From assembly GCF_041242975.1 (NCBI RefSeq), contig NZ_CP162488.1, positions 227,501 to 291,500 on the forward strand: a stretch of DNA of 64,000 bases. The letters are read 5' to 3'. A program made the translations under genes and the position numbers. A model generated the notes under the pieces. The model had not been told where the DNA came from. It did not search any database and worked only from the letters and a program-made list of their open reading frames with translations. The number at the start of each line of letters is the position of its first letter. Positions within the stretch are counted from its first letter, which is position 1. The stretch is from Xanthomonas sp. DAR 35659 (GTDB taxonomy: Bacteria; Pseudomonadota; Gammaproteobacteria; Xanthomonadales; Xanthomonadaceae). Positions 10,634-21,502 of this stretch are shown here, one piece after another.

Positions 10634-10930
10634 CGCTCGTCGCGACTGAAGTCGCTCCCACAGGAGTTTTCTGCCCGGTGGGTGGGAGCGTCTCCGTGAT
10701 GGGATTTTCAGATGCGCGATCCGCACAGGTTCCGAGTTTGCTCGTCGCGACTGAAGTCGTCTCTACGGGAGCTTCCTGTGCCTGTCGAGGACATTTCTGT
10801 GATGGGATTTCAGCCCTGATCGATAGCCGGGTCGGTTGGTTTCCGGCTTCGTTCGTCGCGGCTGAAGCCGCTCCTACAGGGCATGGCGGTGTCTGGTGGT
10901 GGCACCTGTGGGAGGGGCTTCAGCCCGACG
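10634..10930. repeat. Cluster of four REP-like elements
   Basis: Four copies of an element of about 28 bases related to TCGCGGCTGAAGCCGCTCC lie at about 10634-10663, 10741-10768, 10854-10880 and 10903-10930. The first three point one way and the last is inverted, so copies 3 and 4 can form one long hairpin. The cluster occupies the roughly 730-bp space between the start of endoglucanase copy 3 and the 3' end of gltD, which otherwise holds no gene. Similar elements occur near 49.0, 52.4, 52.6 and 57.2 kb. Confidence 0.85.
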
Positions 10931-11064
10931 CGACCATGTCGGCGCCGCTGCGTTCGACGGGTACTGTCGCTGGGGGAGTGCTGCTGTGCTGCTGCCAACC
11001 CGCACCCGCCCAGCCGGCCGCCGCCGGACAGGCAGCGGCGTCGCCCGAATGCGGGCGGTTTCGC

Positions 11065-12666
<1,602 letters not shown>

Positions 12667-15600
12667 TCAGGCGGCGCGCCGCAGCGATTCCGTCAACGAC
12701 TCGATGCTCGCCGCCTTCGGTTTGACCAGCCAGAACTTGCCGACGTAGTCGCGGAATTCGTCGAGGATCTGCTGCGCCCAGATGCTGCCGGTCAGTTCGC
12801 GGTGGCGGCTGATCAGCTTGTGCAGGTGCTGGCGGTGGCTCTCGAAGCCTTCGGCGGAAATGCGGTGGATGTCGATCAGTTCGTGGTTGTAGCGGTCGAC
12901 GAAGTCGCGGTCCACGTCGAGCACGTAGGCCAGGCCGCCGGTGAAGCCGGCGCCGAAGTTCAGCCCGACTTTGCCCAGCACCAGCACGATGCCGTCGGTC
13001 ATGTACTCGCAGCAGTGGTCGCCGGCGCCCTCGATCACCGCCAGCGCGCCGGAGTTGCGCACCGCGAAGCGTTCGCCGGCGCGCCCGGCGGCGTACAGCT
13101 CGCCGCCGGTGGCGCCGTACAGGCAGGTGTTGCCGACGATCGCGGTGCTGCGCGCCTCGAAGCGCGCGCCGCGCGGCGGACGCACCACCAGGCGGCCGCC
13201 GGCCATGCCCTTGCCGACGTAGTCGTTGGCCTCGCCTTCCAGTTCCAGGTGCAGGCCGCCGGCGTTGAACGCGCCGAAGCTCTGCCCGGCCGAGCCGCGG
13301 AAGCGCAGGGTCAGCGGCGCATCGTCCATGCCGTGGTTGCCGTGCACGCGGGCGATGGCGCCGGACAGGCGCGCGCCGATCGAGCGGTCGGTGTTGTGGA
13401 TCAGGAAGCGATGATCGCCGCCGGTCTTCTTGGCGATCGCGTCGGCGAGCAGGCCGTCCATCTGCGTGGCCAGGCTGTCCGGCGATTCGTACAGGCGCTG
13501 CGCGGCGCAGTGACCGCCGTCGTGGCGCACGTCCTTGAGCAGCCGCGACAGGTCCACGCGAACGCCTTCGCGTGGCGAGATGTCCAGTTGCTGCAGCAGT
13601 TCGGTGCGGCCGACGATCTCGTCCAGCGAGCGCACGCCCAGGTACGACAGCCACTGCCGCACTTCCTCGGCCAGCAGGCGGAAGAAGTTCTCCACGCGCT
13701 CGGGCAGGCCGACGAAGTAGTTGGCGCGCAGGCGCTCGTCCTGGGTGGCCACGCCGGTGGCGCAGTTGTTGAGGTGGCAGATGCGTAGATACTTGCAGCC
13801 GAGCACGATCATCGGCCCGGTGCCGAAGCCGAAGCTGTCCGCGCCCAGGATCGCCGCCTTGACCACGTCCAGGCCGGTCTTCAGGCCGCCGTCGGTCTGC
13901 AGGATGGTGCGCGACCGCAGGTCGTTGGCGACCAGCGCCTGGTGCGACTCGGCCACGCCCAGTTCCCACGGCACGCCGGCGTAGCGGATCGAGCTGACCG
14001 GGCTGGCGCCGGTGCCGCCATCGTGGCCGGACACGGTGATCAGGTCGGCGCCGGCCTTGACCACGCCGGCGGCGATGGTGCCCACGCCGGCATGGCTGAC
14101 CAGCTTCACCGACACCAGCGCGCTCGGATTGACCTGCTTGAGGTCGTAGATCAGCTGCGCCAGGTCTTCGATCGAGTAGATGTCGTGGTGCGGCGGCGGC
14201 GAGATCAGGCCGATGCCCGGCTTGGCGTAGCGCAGCCGCGCGATCAAGTCGTTGACCTTGTGCCCGGGCAGCTGGCCGCCTTCGCCGGGCTTGGCGCCCT
14301 GCGCGACCTTGATCTGCAGCACCTCGGCGTTGACCAGGTATTCGGGGGTCACGCCGAAGCGGCCGGAGGCCACCTGCTTGATCTTGGAGCGCTTCTCGGT
14401 GCCGTAGCGCGCCGGGTCTTCGCCGCCTTCGCCGGAATTGCTGCGCCCGCCGAGGCGGTTCATCGCGATCGCCAGCGCCTCGTGCGCCTCCGGCGACAGG
14501 GCGCCGAGGCTGATCGCGGCGGTGTCGAAGCGGCGCAGCAGGTCCTCGGCCGGCGCCACCTCGTCCAGTGGCGTCGGCGTCTCGGCGCGCTTGAGCTGCA
14601 GCAGGTCGCGCAGGGCCGAGGCCGGGCGCCCGTGCACCGCGGCGGCATAGGCGTCCCAGTCGGCCTGCAGGCCGCTGCGGGTGGCGCGCTGCAGGGTCAG
14701 CACCACGTCCGGGTTGTACATGTGGTACTCGCCGCCGTGCACGTACTTGAGCAGGCCGCCCACTTCCGGCTTGAGCAGGTCGTTCCAGGCGCGCGCGGCC
14801 AACTGCCGCGCCTCGGTGTCCAGCCGCGCCAGGCCGACGCCGCCGATGCGCGCGGCGGTATCGGGGAAGCACAATGCCACCACGTCCGGATCCAGCCCGA
14901 CGATCTCGAACAGCTGCGCGCCGCGATAGCTGGCGATGGTGCAGATGCCCATCTTGGAGATGATCTTGGACAGGCCCTTGTAGATGCCCTTGCGGTACTT
15001 GCGGCCGATCTGGGTCTGCTCGCCGCCGCTCTTGAGCAGCAGGATGCCGCGCCGGCCCAGGTCGAACAGGGTCTGGTAGGCCAGGTACGGATACACCGCG
15101 GTGGCGCCGAAGCCGAGCAGGCAGGCCATGTGGTGCGGGTCGCGCGCGGTGCCGGTCTCGATGATCAGGTTGACGTCGCAGCGCAGGCCCACGCGCGAGA
15201 GGTGGTGGTGCACCGCGCCGGTGGCCAGCAGCGCATGCGCCATCGGCCGTTCCGGCACCGGGTAGCGGTCGGTCAGCAGCAGCATGACCTTGCCGTCGCG
15301 CGCGGCCTGTTCGGCCTCGGCGCAGATGCGCTTGAGCCCGGCTTCCAGGCCTTCCTCGACGCTGTAGGACAGGTCGATCTGCGCGTTGCGGGTCAGGTAC
15401 TGCGGCATCTTCAGCAACTGCCGCAGCTTGCGCTGGCTGAGCACCGGCGAGTTGAGGATGACGTGGTTCACCGTCTCCGGGCCGGCATGGAAGATGTTGG
15501 TCTCCTTGCCGAGCTGGGTGGTCAGCGACATCACGCAGTCTTCCCGCAGCGGGTCGATCGGCGGGTTGGTGACCTGCGCGAAGGCCTGGCGGAAGTAGTC

Positions 15601-17124
15601 GTACAGCGGCCGGGTGTGGCGGCTGAGCACCGCCATCGGGGTGTCGTCGCCCATCGAGCCGGTGGCTTCCTGCTCGGTCTCGGCCAGCGGCCGCAGCACC
15701 TGCTCCACTTCCTCGGTGCTGAGCTGGAACAGCTTGTGGTAGCTGCGCAGGGTGCGCTCGTCGAACGGCTCCTCGACCAGCGAGGGGTCGATCAGTTCGG
15801 TCTGCAGGTAGGTCACGCCCTGCTGCAGCCATTGCTTGTACGGGGCGCGGCCGCGGTTGATGCGGTCGATGGCGTCCGAATCGAGCAGGTCGCCGCGCTT
15901 GAGGTCGATGGCCATCATCTCGCCGGGGCCGAGTTTGCCCTTGCGGGTGACGCGCTCGGCCGGCAGTTCCCACACGCCGGCTTCGGAGGCGACCAGGAAA
16001 TGCCGGTCGGAGGTCAGCATCCAGCGCGCCGGGCGCAGGCCGTTGCGGTCGAGCATGCACGCGGCGTAGCGGCCGTCGCAGGCGACGATGCCGGCCGGGC
16101 CGTCCCACGGCTCGGTGTTGAGCCCGTAGAACTCGTAGAACGCGGCCAGGTCGGCGTCCTTGAACTCCAGCGACTGCGTGGCCGGCGGCACCAGGATGCG
16201 CAGCGCCTGCAGCAGGTCCATGCCGCCGGCGACCAGCAGCTCGAGCATGTTGTCCAGGCTCTGCGAATCGGAGCCATGCATCGAGATCACCGGGTCCAGC
16301 TCGGCGATGTCGAAACGCGGGGTCTTCCACACCTTGCTGCGCGCCTGCGCCCAGTGCCGGTTGCCCTCGATGGTGTTGATCTCGCCGTTGTGCGCGAGCA
16401 GGCGGAACGGGTGCGCCAGCGGCCAGCGCGGCAGCGTATTGGTGGAGAAGCGCTGGTGGAACACGATGGCGCTGGAGGCCAGGTCGTTGCGCTGCAGGTC
16501 CGGGTAGAAGGTGCTGAGCTTGTCCGGCAGCACCATGCCCTTGTAGCTGATGCCGTTGGGTGAGAGCGTCGTGACGTAGAAATCGGCGACCTCGCGCAGG
16601 CGCTGCTCGGCGCGGCGGCGTGCCAGGAACAGGGCCAGGGCGAAGGCGTCCTCGCCCTGCTCGGCACCGGCGTCGACGAACACCTGCTCGATGCGCGGCA
16701 GGGTGTCCTTGGCCAGTTGCCCGCACACCGCATCGTCGGTGGGGGTGAGGCGCCAGCCGCAGGGCTGCGCGCCGGCCCGCCGCAGTTCCTCTTCCAGGAC
16801 CTGACGGCAGCGCGCGGCGGCGTCGGCATCGTCGCGCGGCAGGAACACGTTGCCGGCGGCGAAGCGCGTGCCGACCGCGAGGCCGGCCTCGCGCGCCAGC
16901 GCGCGCAGGAACGGCTCGGGTTTGCGGATCAGCAGGCCGCAGCCGTCGCCGGTGAGGCCGTCGGCGGCGACGCCGCCGCGATGGGTCATGCGCGACAGCG
17001 CGGCAATGGCGGTATCCACCAGCGCCCGCGAAGGTTGGTCGTCGAGCTGCGCGACCATGCCGAAACCACAGGCATCGCGCTCGTCTTGGGGGTCGTAGAG
17101 CCCGTGGCGGTTGCGGGGGGCCAT
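12667..17124 (-). CDS. gltB: Glutamate synthase, large (alpha) subunit
   Basis: A 1485-aa enzyme that releases ammonia from glutamine and uses it to convert 2-oxoglutarate to glutamate. ATG 17124 has GAGG six bases upstream and is preferred over a start 39 bases earlier. The glutaminase nucleophile is Cys19 in ERDACGFG, so a short propeptide is removed (family knowledge). The FMN/synthase domain has GRSNSGEGGEDPAR. The 3Fe-4S ligands C1110, C1116 and C1121 (CKYLRICHLNNC) are spaced as in known enzymes. The C-terminal GXGXG helix domain has FNAGGLHLELEGEANDYVGK. It is first in the gltBD pair. Confidence 0.97.
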   Translation of the reverse strand: MAPRNRHGLYDPQDERDACGFGMVAQLDDQPSRALVDTAIAALSRMTHRGGVAADGLTGDGCGLLIRKPEPFLRALAREAGLAVGTRFAAGNVFLPRDDADAAARCRQVLEEELRRAGAQPCGWRLTPTDDAVCGQLAKDTLPRIEQVFVDAGAEQGEDAFALALFLARRRAEQRLREVADFYVTTLSPNGISYKGMVLPDKLSTFYPDLQRNDLASSAIVFHQRFSTNTLPRWPLAHPFRLLAHNGEINTIEGNRHWAQARSKVWKTPRFDIAELDPVISMHGSDSQSLDNMLELLVAGGMDLLQALRILVPPATQSLEFKDADLAAFYEFYGLNTEPWDGPAGIVACDGRYAACMLDRNGLRPARWMLTSDRHFLVASEAGVWELPAERVTRKGKLGPGEMMAIDLKRGDLLDSDAIDRINRGRAPYKQWLQQGVTYLQTELIDPSLVEEPFDERTLRSYHKLFQLSTEEVEQVLRPLAETEQEATGSMGDDTPMAVLSRHTRPLYDYFRQAFAQVTNPPIDPLREDCVMSLTTQLGKETNIFHAGPETVNHVILNSPVLSQRKLRQLLKMPQYLTRNAQIDLSYSVEEGLEAGLKRICAEAEQAARDGKVMLLLTDRYPVPERPMAHALLATGAVHHHLSRVGLRCDVNLIIETGTARDPHHMACLLGFGATAVYPYLAYQTLFDLGRRGILLLKSGGEQTQIGRKYRKGIYKGLSKIISKMGICTIASYRGAQLFEIVGLDPDVVALCFPDTAARIGGVGLARLDTEARQLAARAWNDLLKPEVGGLLKYVHGGEYHMYNPDVVLTLQRATRSGLQADWDAYAAAVHGRPASALRDLLQLKRAETPTPLDEVAPAEDLLRRFDTAAISLGALSPEAHEALAIAMNRLGGRSNSGEGGEDPARYGTEKRSKIKQVASGRFGVTPEYLVNAEVLQIKVAQGAKPGEGGQLPGHKVNDLIARLRYAKPGIGLISPPPHHDIYSIEDLAQLIYDLKQVNPSALVSVKLVSHAGVGTIAAGVVKAGADLITVSGHDGGTGASPVSSIRYAGVPWELGVAESHQALVANDLRSRTILQTDGGLKTGLDVVKAAILGADSFGFGTGPMIVLGCKYLRICHLNNCATGVATQDERLRANYFVGLPERVENFFRLLAEEVRQWLSYLGVRSLDEIVGRTELLQQLDISPREGVRVDLSRLLKDVRHDGGHCAAQRLYESPDSLATQMDGLLADAIAKKTGGDHRFLIHNTDRSIGARLSGAIARVHGNHGMDDAPLTLRFRGSAGQSFGAFNAGGLHLELEGEANDYVGKGMAGGRLVVRPPRGARFEARSTAIVGNTCLYGATGGELYAAGRAGERFAVRNSGALAVIEGAGDHCCEYMTDGIVLVLGKVGLNFGAGFTGGLAYVLDVDRDFVDRYNHELIDIHRISAEGFESHRQHLHKLISRHRELTGSIWAQQILDEFRDYVGKFWLVKPKAASIESLTESLRRAA

Positions 17125-17316
17125 GTCTGCCTCTGAAAGCGATCCGAAGGAACGCGGCGACACTCGCCCCCGCTCTCTCCTGGAGCGCTTCTTGAGGTCA
17201 CCGGAATCCCGACTAAAACATAGTTGGTGCGGTGCCGCAATACACCGTTACACCTGCAACTTCAGCGCTGGCGGCGGCCATGCCGCCGCCGCCGCGCCGG
17301 GCGCATGCCGGCGACC

Positions 17317-17712
17317 TCAGCCGCAGCGCACGCCGGTGATCTGGTTCTTGGCATCGACCTCGATATTGAGCCGTTCGCCGTTGAACTCCATGGTCACCGC
17401 CTGGTTCGGCTTGAGCACGCGCACGCTCTTGGCGCCGGTGTCGGTGCGCGCCTGGTCGAGCAGGGCCTGCTCGGCGGCCTGGCCGACCAGGCCCTGCGCC
17501 TGCGAAGCGTCGCAGGTGCCGACCGGCGGGGCTTCCGGGGCGCTGGCCGGATCCGGCTTGGCGGCCTGTTCGGCCGCTTTCTGCGCGGTGGCGCCGACCT
17601 GTTCCTGCTCGTCCGGCGGCGGCGCGGTGCACGCGGCCAGCGCCAGGGCCAGGCACACCGTGCCGAGCAGGCCGGCACGCGCGGTCAGACGAGAAGAAAG
17701 GAAATGGCTCAT
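17317..17712 (-). CDS. I78-type peptidase inhibitor lipoprotein
   Basis: A 131-aa protein with a lipobox (LALAACTAPPP), a Pro/Ala/Gln-rich linker, then an I78-type domain: Cys followed by GLVGQAAEQALLDQA, VRVLKPNQAVTMEFNGERL, and a final DAKNQITGVRCG. The two domain cysteines probably pair. I78 proteins inhibit serine proteases in other organisms. The target here is unknown. ATG 17712 has GGAG upstream. It is divergent from the topoisomerase IB gene and lies 192 bp upstream of gltB on the same strand. Confidence 0.85.
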   Translation of the reverse strand: MSHFLSSRLTARAGLLGTVCLALALAACTAPPPDEQEQVGATAQKAAEQAAKPDPASAPEAPPVGTCDASQAQGLVGQAAEQALLDQARTDTGAKSVRVLKPNQAVTMEFNGERLNIEVDAKNQITGVRCG

Positions 17713-17866
17713 CGGGGCTCCAGAAGTCGAGGGGAGGACGGGACCAGCATAAGCCGACAGCATCGGCGAATTCGCGTTCGCGGTTCGTTAACCGGCGCGG
17801 CATTGACGCGGCCTAGCCGCGGCGCTGCCGACAATCGCGCTTCCATCGCCGCCAGCGGCCTCTTCG

Positions 17867-19093
17867 ATGACCAAGGCTTCCCGCTCCAGCGCCGCCGACG
17901 CGGCCCGCGCGCTGCAGTCCAAACAGGCGGCCAGCAGCGCCGGCCTGATCTACGTCAGCGACACCGAGCCGGGCATCGCCCGCCGCCGCGCCGGCAAGGG
18001 CTTCGGCTACCGGATGCCCGACGGCAGCCCGGTGCGCGACGCGCCGACCCTGCAGCGCATCCGCCAACTGGCGATCCCGCCGGCCTATACCGAGGTGTGG
18101 ATCTGCATCAAGGTCAACGGCCACCTCCAGGCCACCGGCCGCGATGCGCGGCGGCGCAAGCAGTACCGCTACCACGCCGATTGGGCGCAGGTGCGCGGCG
18201 ACGGCAAGTTCGAGCGGATCATGGCCTTCTGCCAGGCGCTGCCGCGTTTGCGCCGGCGCCTGCGCCGCGACCTGGCGCTGCCGGGCTACCCGCGCGACAA
18301 GGTGCTGGCGATGGTGGTGGCGCTGATGGCCGAGACCCTGGTGCGCGTGGGCAATGCCGAATACGCGCGCAGCAACCGCTCCTACGGGCTGACCACGCTG
18401 CGTAACCGCCACCTGGAATTCGTCAAGGGCGGCCGCGCGCGGCTGAAGTTCCGCGGCAAGGGCGGCCAGGACCATGACATCGAGGTCGACGACGCGCACC
18501 TGGTCAAGCTGATCCGCGGCTGCCAGCAACTGCCCGGGCAGGCATTGTTCCAGTATCGCGACGACGCTGGCCAGTTGCAGCCGGTGGATTCGGGCGAGGT
18601 CAACGACTACCTGCGCGAGGCGATGGGCGAGAGCTTCACCGCCAAGGATTTCCGCACCTGGGGCGGTACCCGTGCCGCGCTGCAGCGGCTGGCGCAACTG
18701 CCGCTGCCCGAACCCAGCAGCGAGCGTGCGCTGACGCTGGCGCAGAACGCGGTGATCCGCGAAGTGGCCGACGCCTTGGGCAACACGCCGGCGGTGTGCC
18801 GCAAGGCCTACATCGACCCCTGCGTGTTCGACGGCTGGCGCTGCGGTGCCCTGGGCGGTCTGTGCGAGCAGGTGCGCGGCGAGCGGCAATGGGACCTGGC
18901 GACCCTGAAATACCTGGCGCAGGCGCGGAAGACCAGCCGCAAGGCGGCCAAGGCGGCGGGCAAGAAGGTGCCGCGAACCAGCGCCGCCGGCTCGCGCCCC
19001 GCGGCCAAGACGGTCGCGCCGGCACGCCCGCGGCGTGCTGCGGGGGGCGCGTCGGCCAAGAATGCCGTCGCGCGTCCGCGCAAGCGCGCCTGA
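17867..19093 (+). CDS. DNA topoisomerase IB with a Lys/Ala-rich tail
   Basis: A 408-aa type IB topoisomerase of the bacterial, poxvirus-like class, which relaxes supercoils through a 3'-phosphotyrosyl intermediate. The motifs are complete: KQYRYHADWAQVR (catalytic Arg near 110), KFRGKGG, the Arg in FRTWGGT, and the active-site Tyr315 in NTPAVCRKAYIDP. Residues about 350-408 form a basic tail rich in Lys, Ala and Arg, resembling histone H1 or AlgP tails, that could hold the enzyme on DNA (inference). The SDR and LigD genes nearby also carry Lys/Ala-rich segments. Confidence 0.95.
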   Translation: MTKASRSSAADAARALQSKQAASSAGLIYVSDTEPGIARRRAGKGFGYRMPDGSPVRDAPTLQRIRQLAIPPAYTEVWICIKVNGHLQATGRDARRRKQYRYHADWAQVRGDGKFERIMAFCQALPRLRRRLRRDLALPGYPRDKVLAMVVALMAETLVRVGNAEYARSNRSYGLTTLRNRHLEFVKGGRARLKFRGKGGQDHDIEVDDAHLVKLIRGCQQLPGQALFQYRDDAGQLQPVDSGEVNDYLREAMGESFTAKDFRTWGGTRAALQRLAQLPLPEPSSERALTLAQNAVIREVADALGNTPAVCRKAYIDPCVFDGWRCGALGGLCEQVRGERQWDLATLKYLAQARKTSRKAAKAAGKKVPRTSAAGSRPAAKTVAPARPRRAAGGASAKNAVARPRKRA

Positions 19094-19175
19094 GCGCACT
19101 GCAAAGCATGGGCACGCGGGCGGCGCTCCGCCCGCGCGAACGCGCGCCGCCGCCGTCAGCCGGCGGATGCGGCCA

Positions 19176-19532
19176 TCAACCGCAATACAGCGTGGTGATG
19201 TTGTTGGTCGGGCCGACCTCGATGGTCAGGCGTTCGCCACCGCTCTCGCGGGCGCCGCGGTTGGCGCTGTCCACGCCGCTGGACGTGGCGCCGCTGCCGC
19301 TGATGCTGCTCGGCACCACCTGCACCTGCAGGCTGTCGCTGTCCACGCGCGCGCGCTCGACGGTCATCTGCGACGCGGCCAGTCCAGCCGCGCCACGCAC
19401 CATGTCGATGTGGCACTGGCCGGAAATGGTGCCGTCGATCGGCTGCACCTGCGCGACCTGGGTGGTACTGCAGGCGCCGAGCGACAGGCAGACGGCGAAC
19501 GGAACGGCGAGCGCGAGCGGGTGGCGGATCAT
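19176..19532 (-). CDS. Second I78-like lipoprotein
   Basis: A 118-aa protein with a lipobox (SLGACSTTQVAQ), then a domain beginning SGQCHIDMVRGAAG and ending RLTIEVGPTNNITTLYCG. The spacing and final CG match the I78 pattern. The central loop is replaced by a Ser/Gly-rich stretch (SSISGSGATSSGVDSANRG), so inhibitory activity is less certain than for the gene at 17317. The ATG at 19532 is chosen because it gives a normal lipoprotein signal. It converges on the topoisomerase gene. Confidence 0.75.
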   Translation of the reverse strand: MIRHPLALAVPFAVCLSLGACSTTQVAQVQPIDGTISGQCHIDMVRGAAGLAASQMTVERARVDSDSLQVQVVPSSISGSGATSSGVDSANRGARESGGERLTIEVGPTNNITTLYCG

Positions 19533-19669
19533 GGACGGACTCCTTCGAGGAATGGCGCGAGCCTGTCGCGAGTGACGTTTGCGCGGCATGAAGAGCGCGC
19601 CGGCCGGCTTCACCTGGCGTGGCCGCTGGCTTGGCGACACTGGGGGTCCCCAGCCAACCGGAGCCGATC

Positions 19670-19897
19670 ATGGCCACCTGCGATGTCTGCGGCAACGACT
19701 ACGCCGATGCCTTCACCCTGACCCAAGGCGCCCGCAGCGGCACCTTCGATTCCTTCGAGTGCGCGATCCACGCCTTCGCTCCGCGCTGCAGCCACTGCGA
19801 CTGCCGCATCGTCGGCCATGGCGTGGAGGCTGGCGGACGCACGTTCTGCTGCGCGCATTGCGCCAGCCATGCCGAAGGCGACGCGGTCCGCGCCTGA
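19670..19897 (+). CDS. Small Cys-rich zinc-ribbon or metallothionein-like protein
   Basis: A 75-aa protein beginning MATCDVCGNDYADAF. Cysteines and histidines are arranged as CDVC, FECAIH, CSHCDCR and CCAHCASH, enough for one or two zinc sites. Related proteins in this family of bacteria are often labelled prokaryotic metallothionein, but no role is demonstrated. ATG 19670 has GGAG six bases upstream. It is divergent from the I78-like gene and lies 83 bp ahead of the SDR gene. Confidence 0.75.
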   Translation: MATCDVCGNDYADAFTLTQGARSGTFDSFECAIHAFAPRCSHCDCRIVGHGVEAGGRTFCCAHCASHAEGDAVRA

Positions 19898-19980
19898 CGC
19901 GTCGCCGCGTCCCCGCGTCGATCGTCCATTCCTACCCCGAGCGGCGCCCCGCGTCGCCTCCCTGTTCCGGAGCAGTGCCG

Positions 19981-21021
19981 ATGGCCTCCAGCAAGCGTCC
20001 CGCCCCTTCCACGTCCGCCAAGCGCGCCGCGTCCAAGCGCGCCGCCGCCCCGTCCGCCGCCGCCAGCAAGACCGCGCAGACGCAACGCGCGCTGCAGCGC
20101 GTGATCGATGCCGGCGAGGCGCAGGCCAAGGCCAAGGCCAAGAAATCGGCGCCGAGCCAGGCCGGCGTGCGCAAGCAGCCGGAAAAGATGCCCAAGCAGC
20201 ATCTGCGCAAACCGGGCAAGGAACAGGACCTGGCCTTGCAGCCGCGCTTCGAGGCGCCCGAGTATGTGGGCAGCGGCAAGCTGCGCGGCATGAGTGCGAT
20301 CGTCACCGGCGCCGACTCCGGCATCGGCCGCGCGGTGGCGGTGCTGTTCGCGCGCGAAGGCGCGGACGTGGCGGTGCTGTACCTGGACGAGCACGAGGAC
20401 GCCGAGGTGACCCGCCGGCATGTCGAGCACGAAGGTCGCCGCTGCATCACCATCGCCGGCGACGTGAAGGATCCGGCATTCTGCGAGGACGCGGTGGCGC
20501 AGACCGTGCGCGCCTTCGGCGGACTCGACGTGCTGGTCAACAACGCCGCCTTCCAGTTGCATTGCCACGCGCTGGAGGACCTCAGCGAGGAACATCTGCA
20601 GGAGACCCTGCAGACCAACATCGCCGGCTACTTCCACATGGCACGCGCGGCGCTGCCGCATCTCAAGCGCGGCGCGGCGATCGTCAACAGCGGCTCGGAG
20701 ACAGGCTTGTTCGGCAGCAAGTCGCTGCTCGACTACTCGGCGACCAAGGGCGCGATCCATGCCTTCACCATGGCCCTGGCCAGCCAGCTGCAGCCGCGCG
20801 GCATCCGCGTCAACGCGGTCGCACCCGGCCCGGTGTGGACGCCGCTGAATCCGGCCGACAAGGCCGCCGAGGACGTGGCCGAGTTCGGCAAGAGCAGCGC
20901 GATGGGTCGCCCGGCGCAACCGGAGGAACTCTCGCCCGCCTATGTGTTCCTGGCCTCGCCGATCACCGCCAGCTATATCAGCGGCGCGATCCTGCCGGTG
21001 ATGGGCGGTCCGACGGGGTGA
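19981..21021 (+). CDS. Short-chain dehydrogenase with a basic N-terminal extension
   Basis: A 346-aa protein. Residues 1-80 are rich in Lys, Ala, Ser and Arg and look unstructured and DNA- or membrane-binding. The SDR domain follows: NAD(P)-binding TGADSGIG (109-116), NNAA (187-190), a catalytic Ser in VNSGSE, and Y252/K256 in DYSATKGA. The C-terminus has the GPVWTPL and SYISGAILPVMGG features of the YhdF/YghA-type stress SDRs. The substrate is unknown. The ATG at 19981 has CGGAG upstream. The context (topoisomerase IB, LigD) suggests a stress-survival cluster. Confidence 0.88.
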   Translation: MASSKRPAPSTSAKRAASKRAAAPSAAASKTAQTQRALQRVIDAGEAQAKAKAKKSAPSQAGVRKQPEKMPKQHLRKPGKEQDLALQPRFEAPEYVGSGKLRGMSAIVTGADSGIGRAVAVLFAREGADVAVLYLDEHEDAEVTRRHVEHEGRRCITIAGDVKDPAFCEDAVAQTVRAFGGLDVLVNNAAFQLHCHALEDLSEEHLQETLQTNIAGYFHMARAALPHLKRGAAIVNSGSETGLFGSKSLLDYSATKGAIHAFTMALASQLQPRGIRVNAVAPGPVWTPLNPADKAAEDVAEFGKSSAMGRPAQPEELSPAYVFLASPITASYISGAILPVMGGPTG

Positions 21022-21048
21022 TGGGCGGTTGAGCTGGTAGAGCTACGC

Positions 21049-21476
21049 TCTTGCTTCTCCCATCGGGACCATGGCCCCCTTTTCGGGGGAAGGTGCCCCG
21101 CAGGGGCGGATGAGGGTACGGGCGTAGCCTCGTGCACCCACACTCCGCGAGTCGCTTTCGCGCCGTACCCTCACCCCAACCCCTCTCCCGATGGGAGAGG
21201 GGCTCGGCCGTTCCTTCTCCCATCGGGAGAAGGTGCCCCGCAGGGGCGGATGAGGGGACGGGCGTAGCCTCGTGCGCCCAAACTCCGCGAGTCGCTTTCG
21301 CGCCGGACCCTCACCCCAACCCCTCTCCCGGTGGGAGAGGGGCTAGCGGCTCTTCCTTCTCCCCTCGGGAGAAGGTGCCCCGTAGGGGCGGATGAGGGGA
21401 CGGGCGAAGCCTCGTGCGCCCAACTTCGCGAGTCGCTTCGCGCCGGACCCTCACCCCAACCCCTCTCCCGTCGGGA
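21049..21476. repeat. Array of roughly 150-bp intergenic repeat modules (left block)
   Basis: Three imperfect tandem modules. Each runs from CTTCTCCCATCGGGAGAAGG through GTGCCCCGCAGGGGCGGATG, then ACGGGCGTAGCCTCGTGC and CTCCGCGAGTCGCTTTCGCG, to CCCCTCTCCCGGTGGGAGAG. The two palindromic ends can form hairpins. There is no open reading frame of note. The third module is interrupted at its terminal palindrome by the IS element at 21477. Related blocks are at 22511-22672 and 32405-32862. Confidence 0.88.
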
Positions 21477-21502
21477 CCTGATTAGCGCTGTGTCTCAGCT
21501 GG
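21477..21502. repeat. IS left inverted repeat
   Basis: A 26-bp sequence starting CCTGATTAGCGC, the exact reverse complement of 22485-22510. It marks the left end of the insertion sequence; the transposase stop codon lies just inside it. Confidence 0.93.

Noticed and set aside
21022..21480. Open frames within the repeat modules
   Set aside because: They consist of the repeat itself (GRGAS/PLPW-type low-complexity peptides) and recur at each copy.
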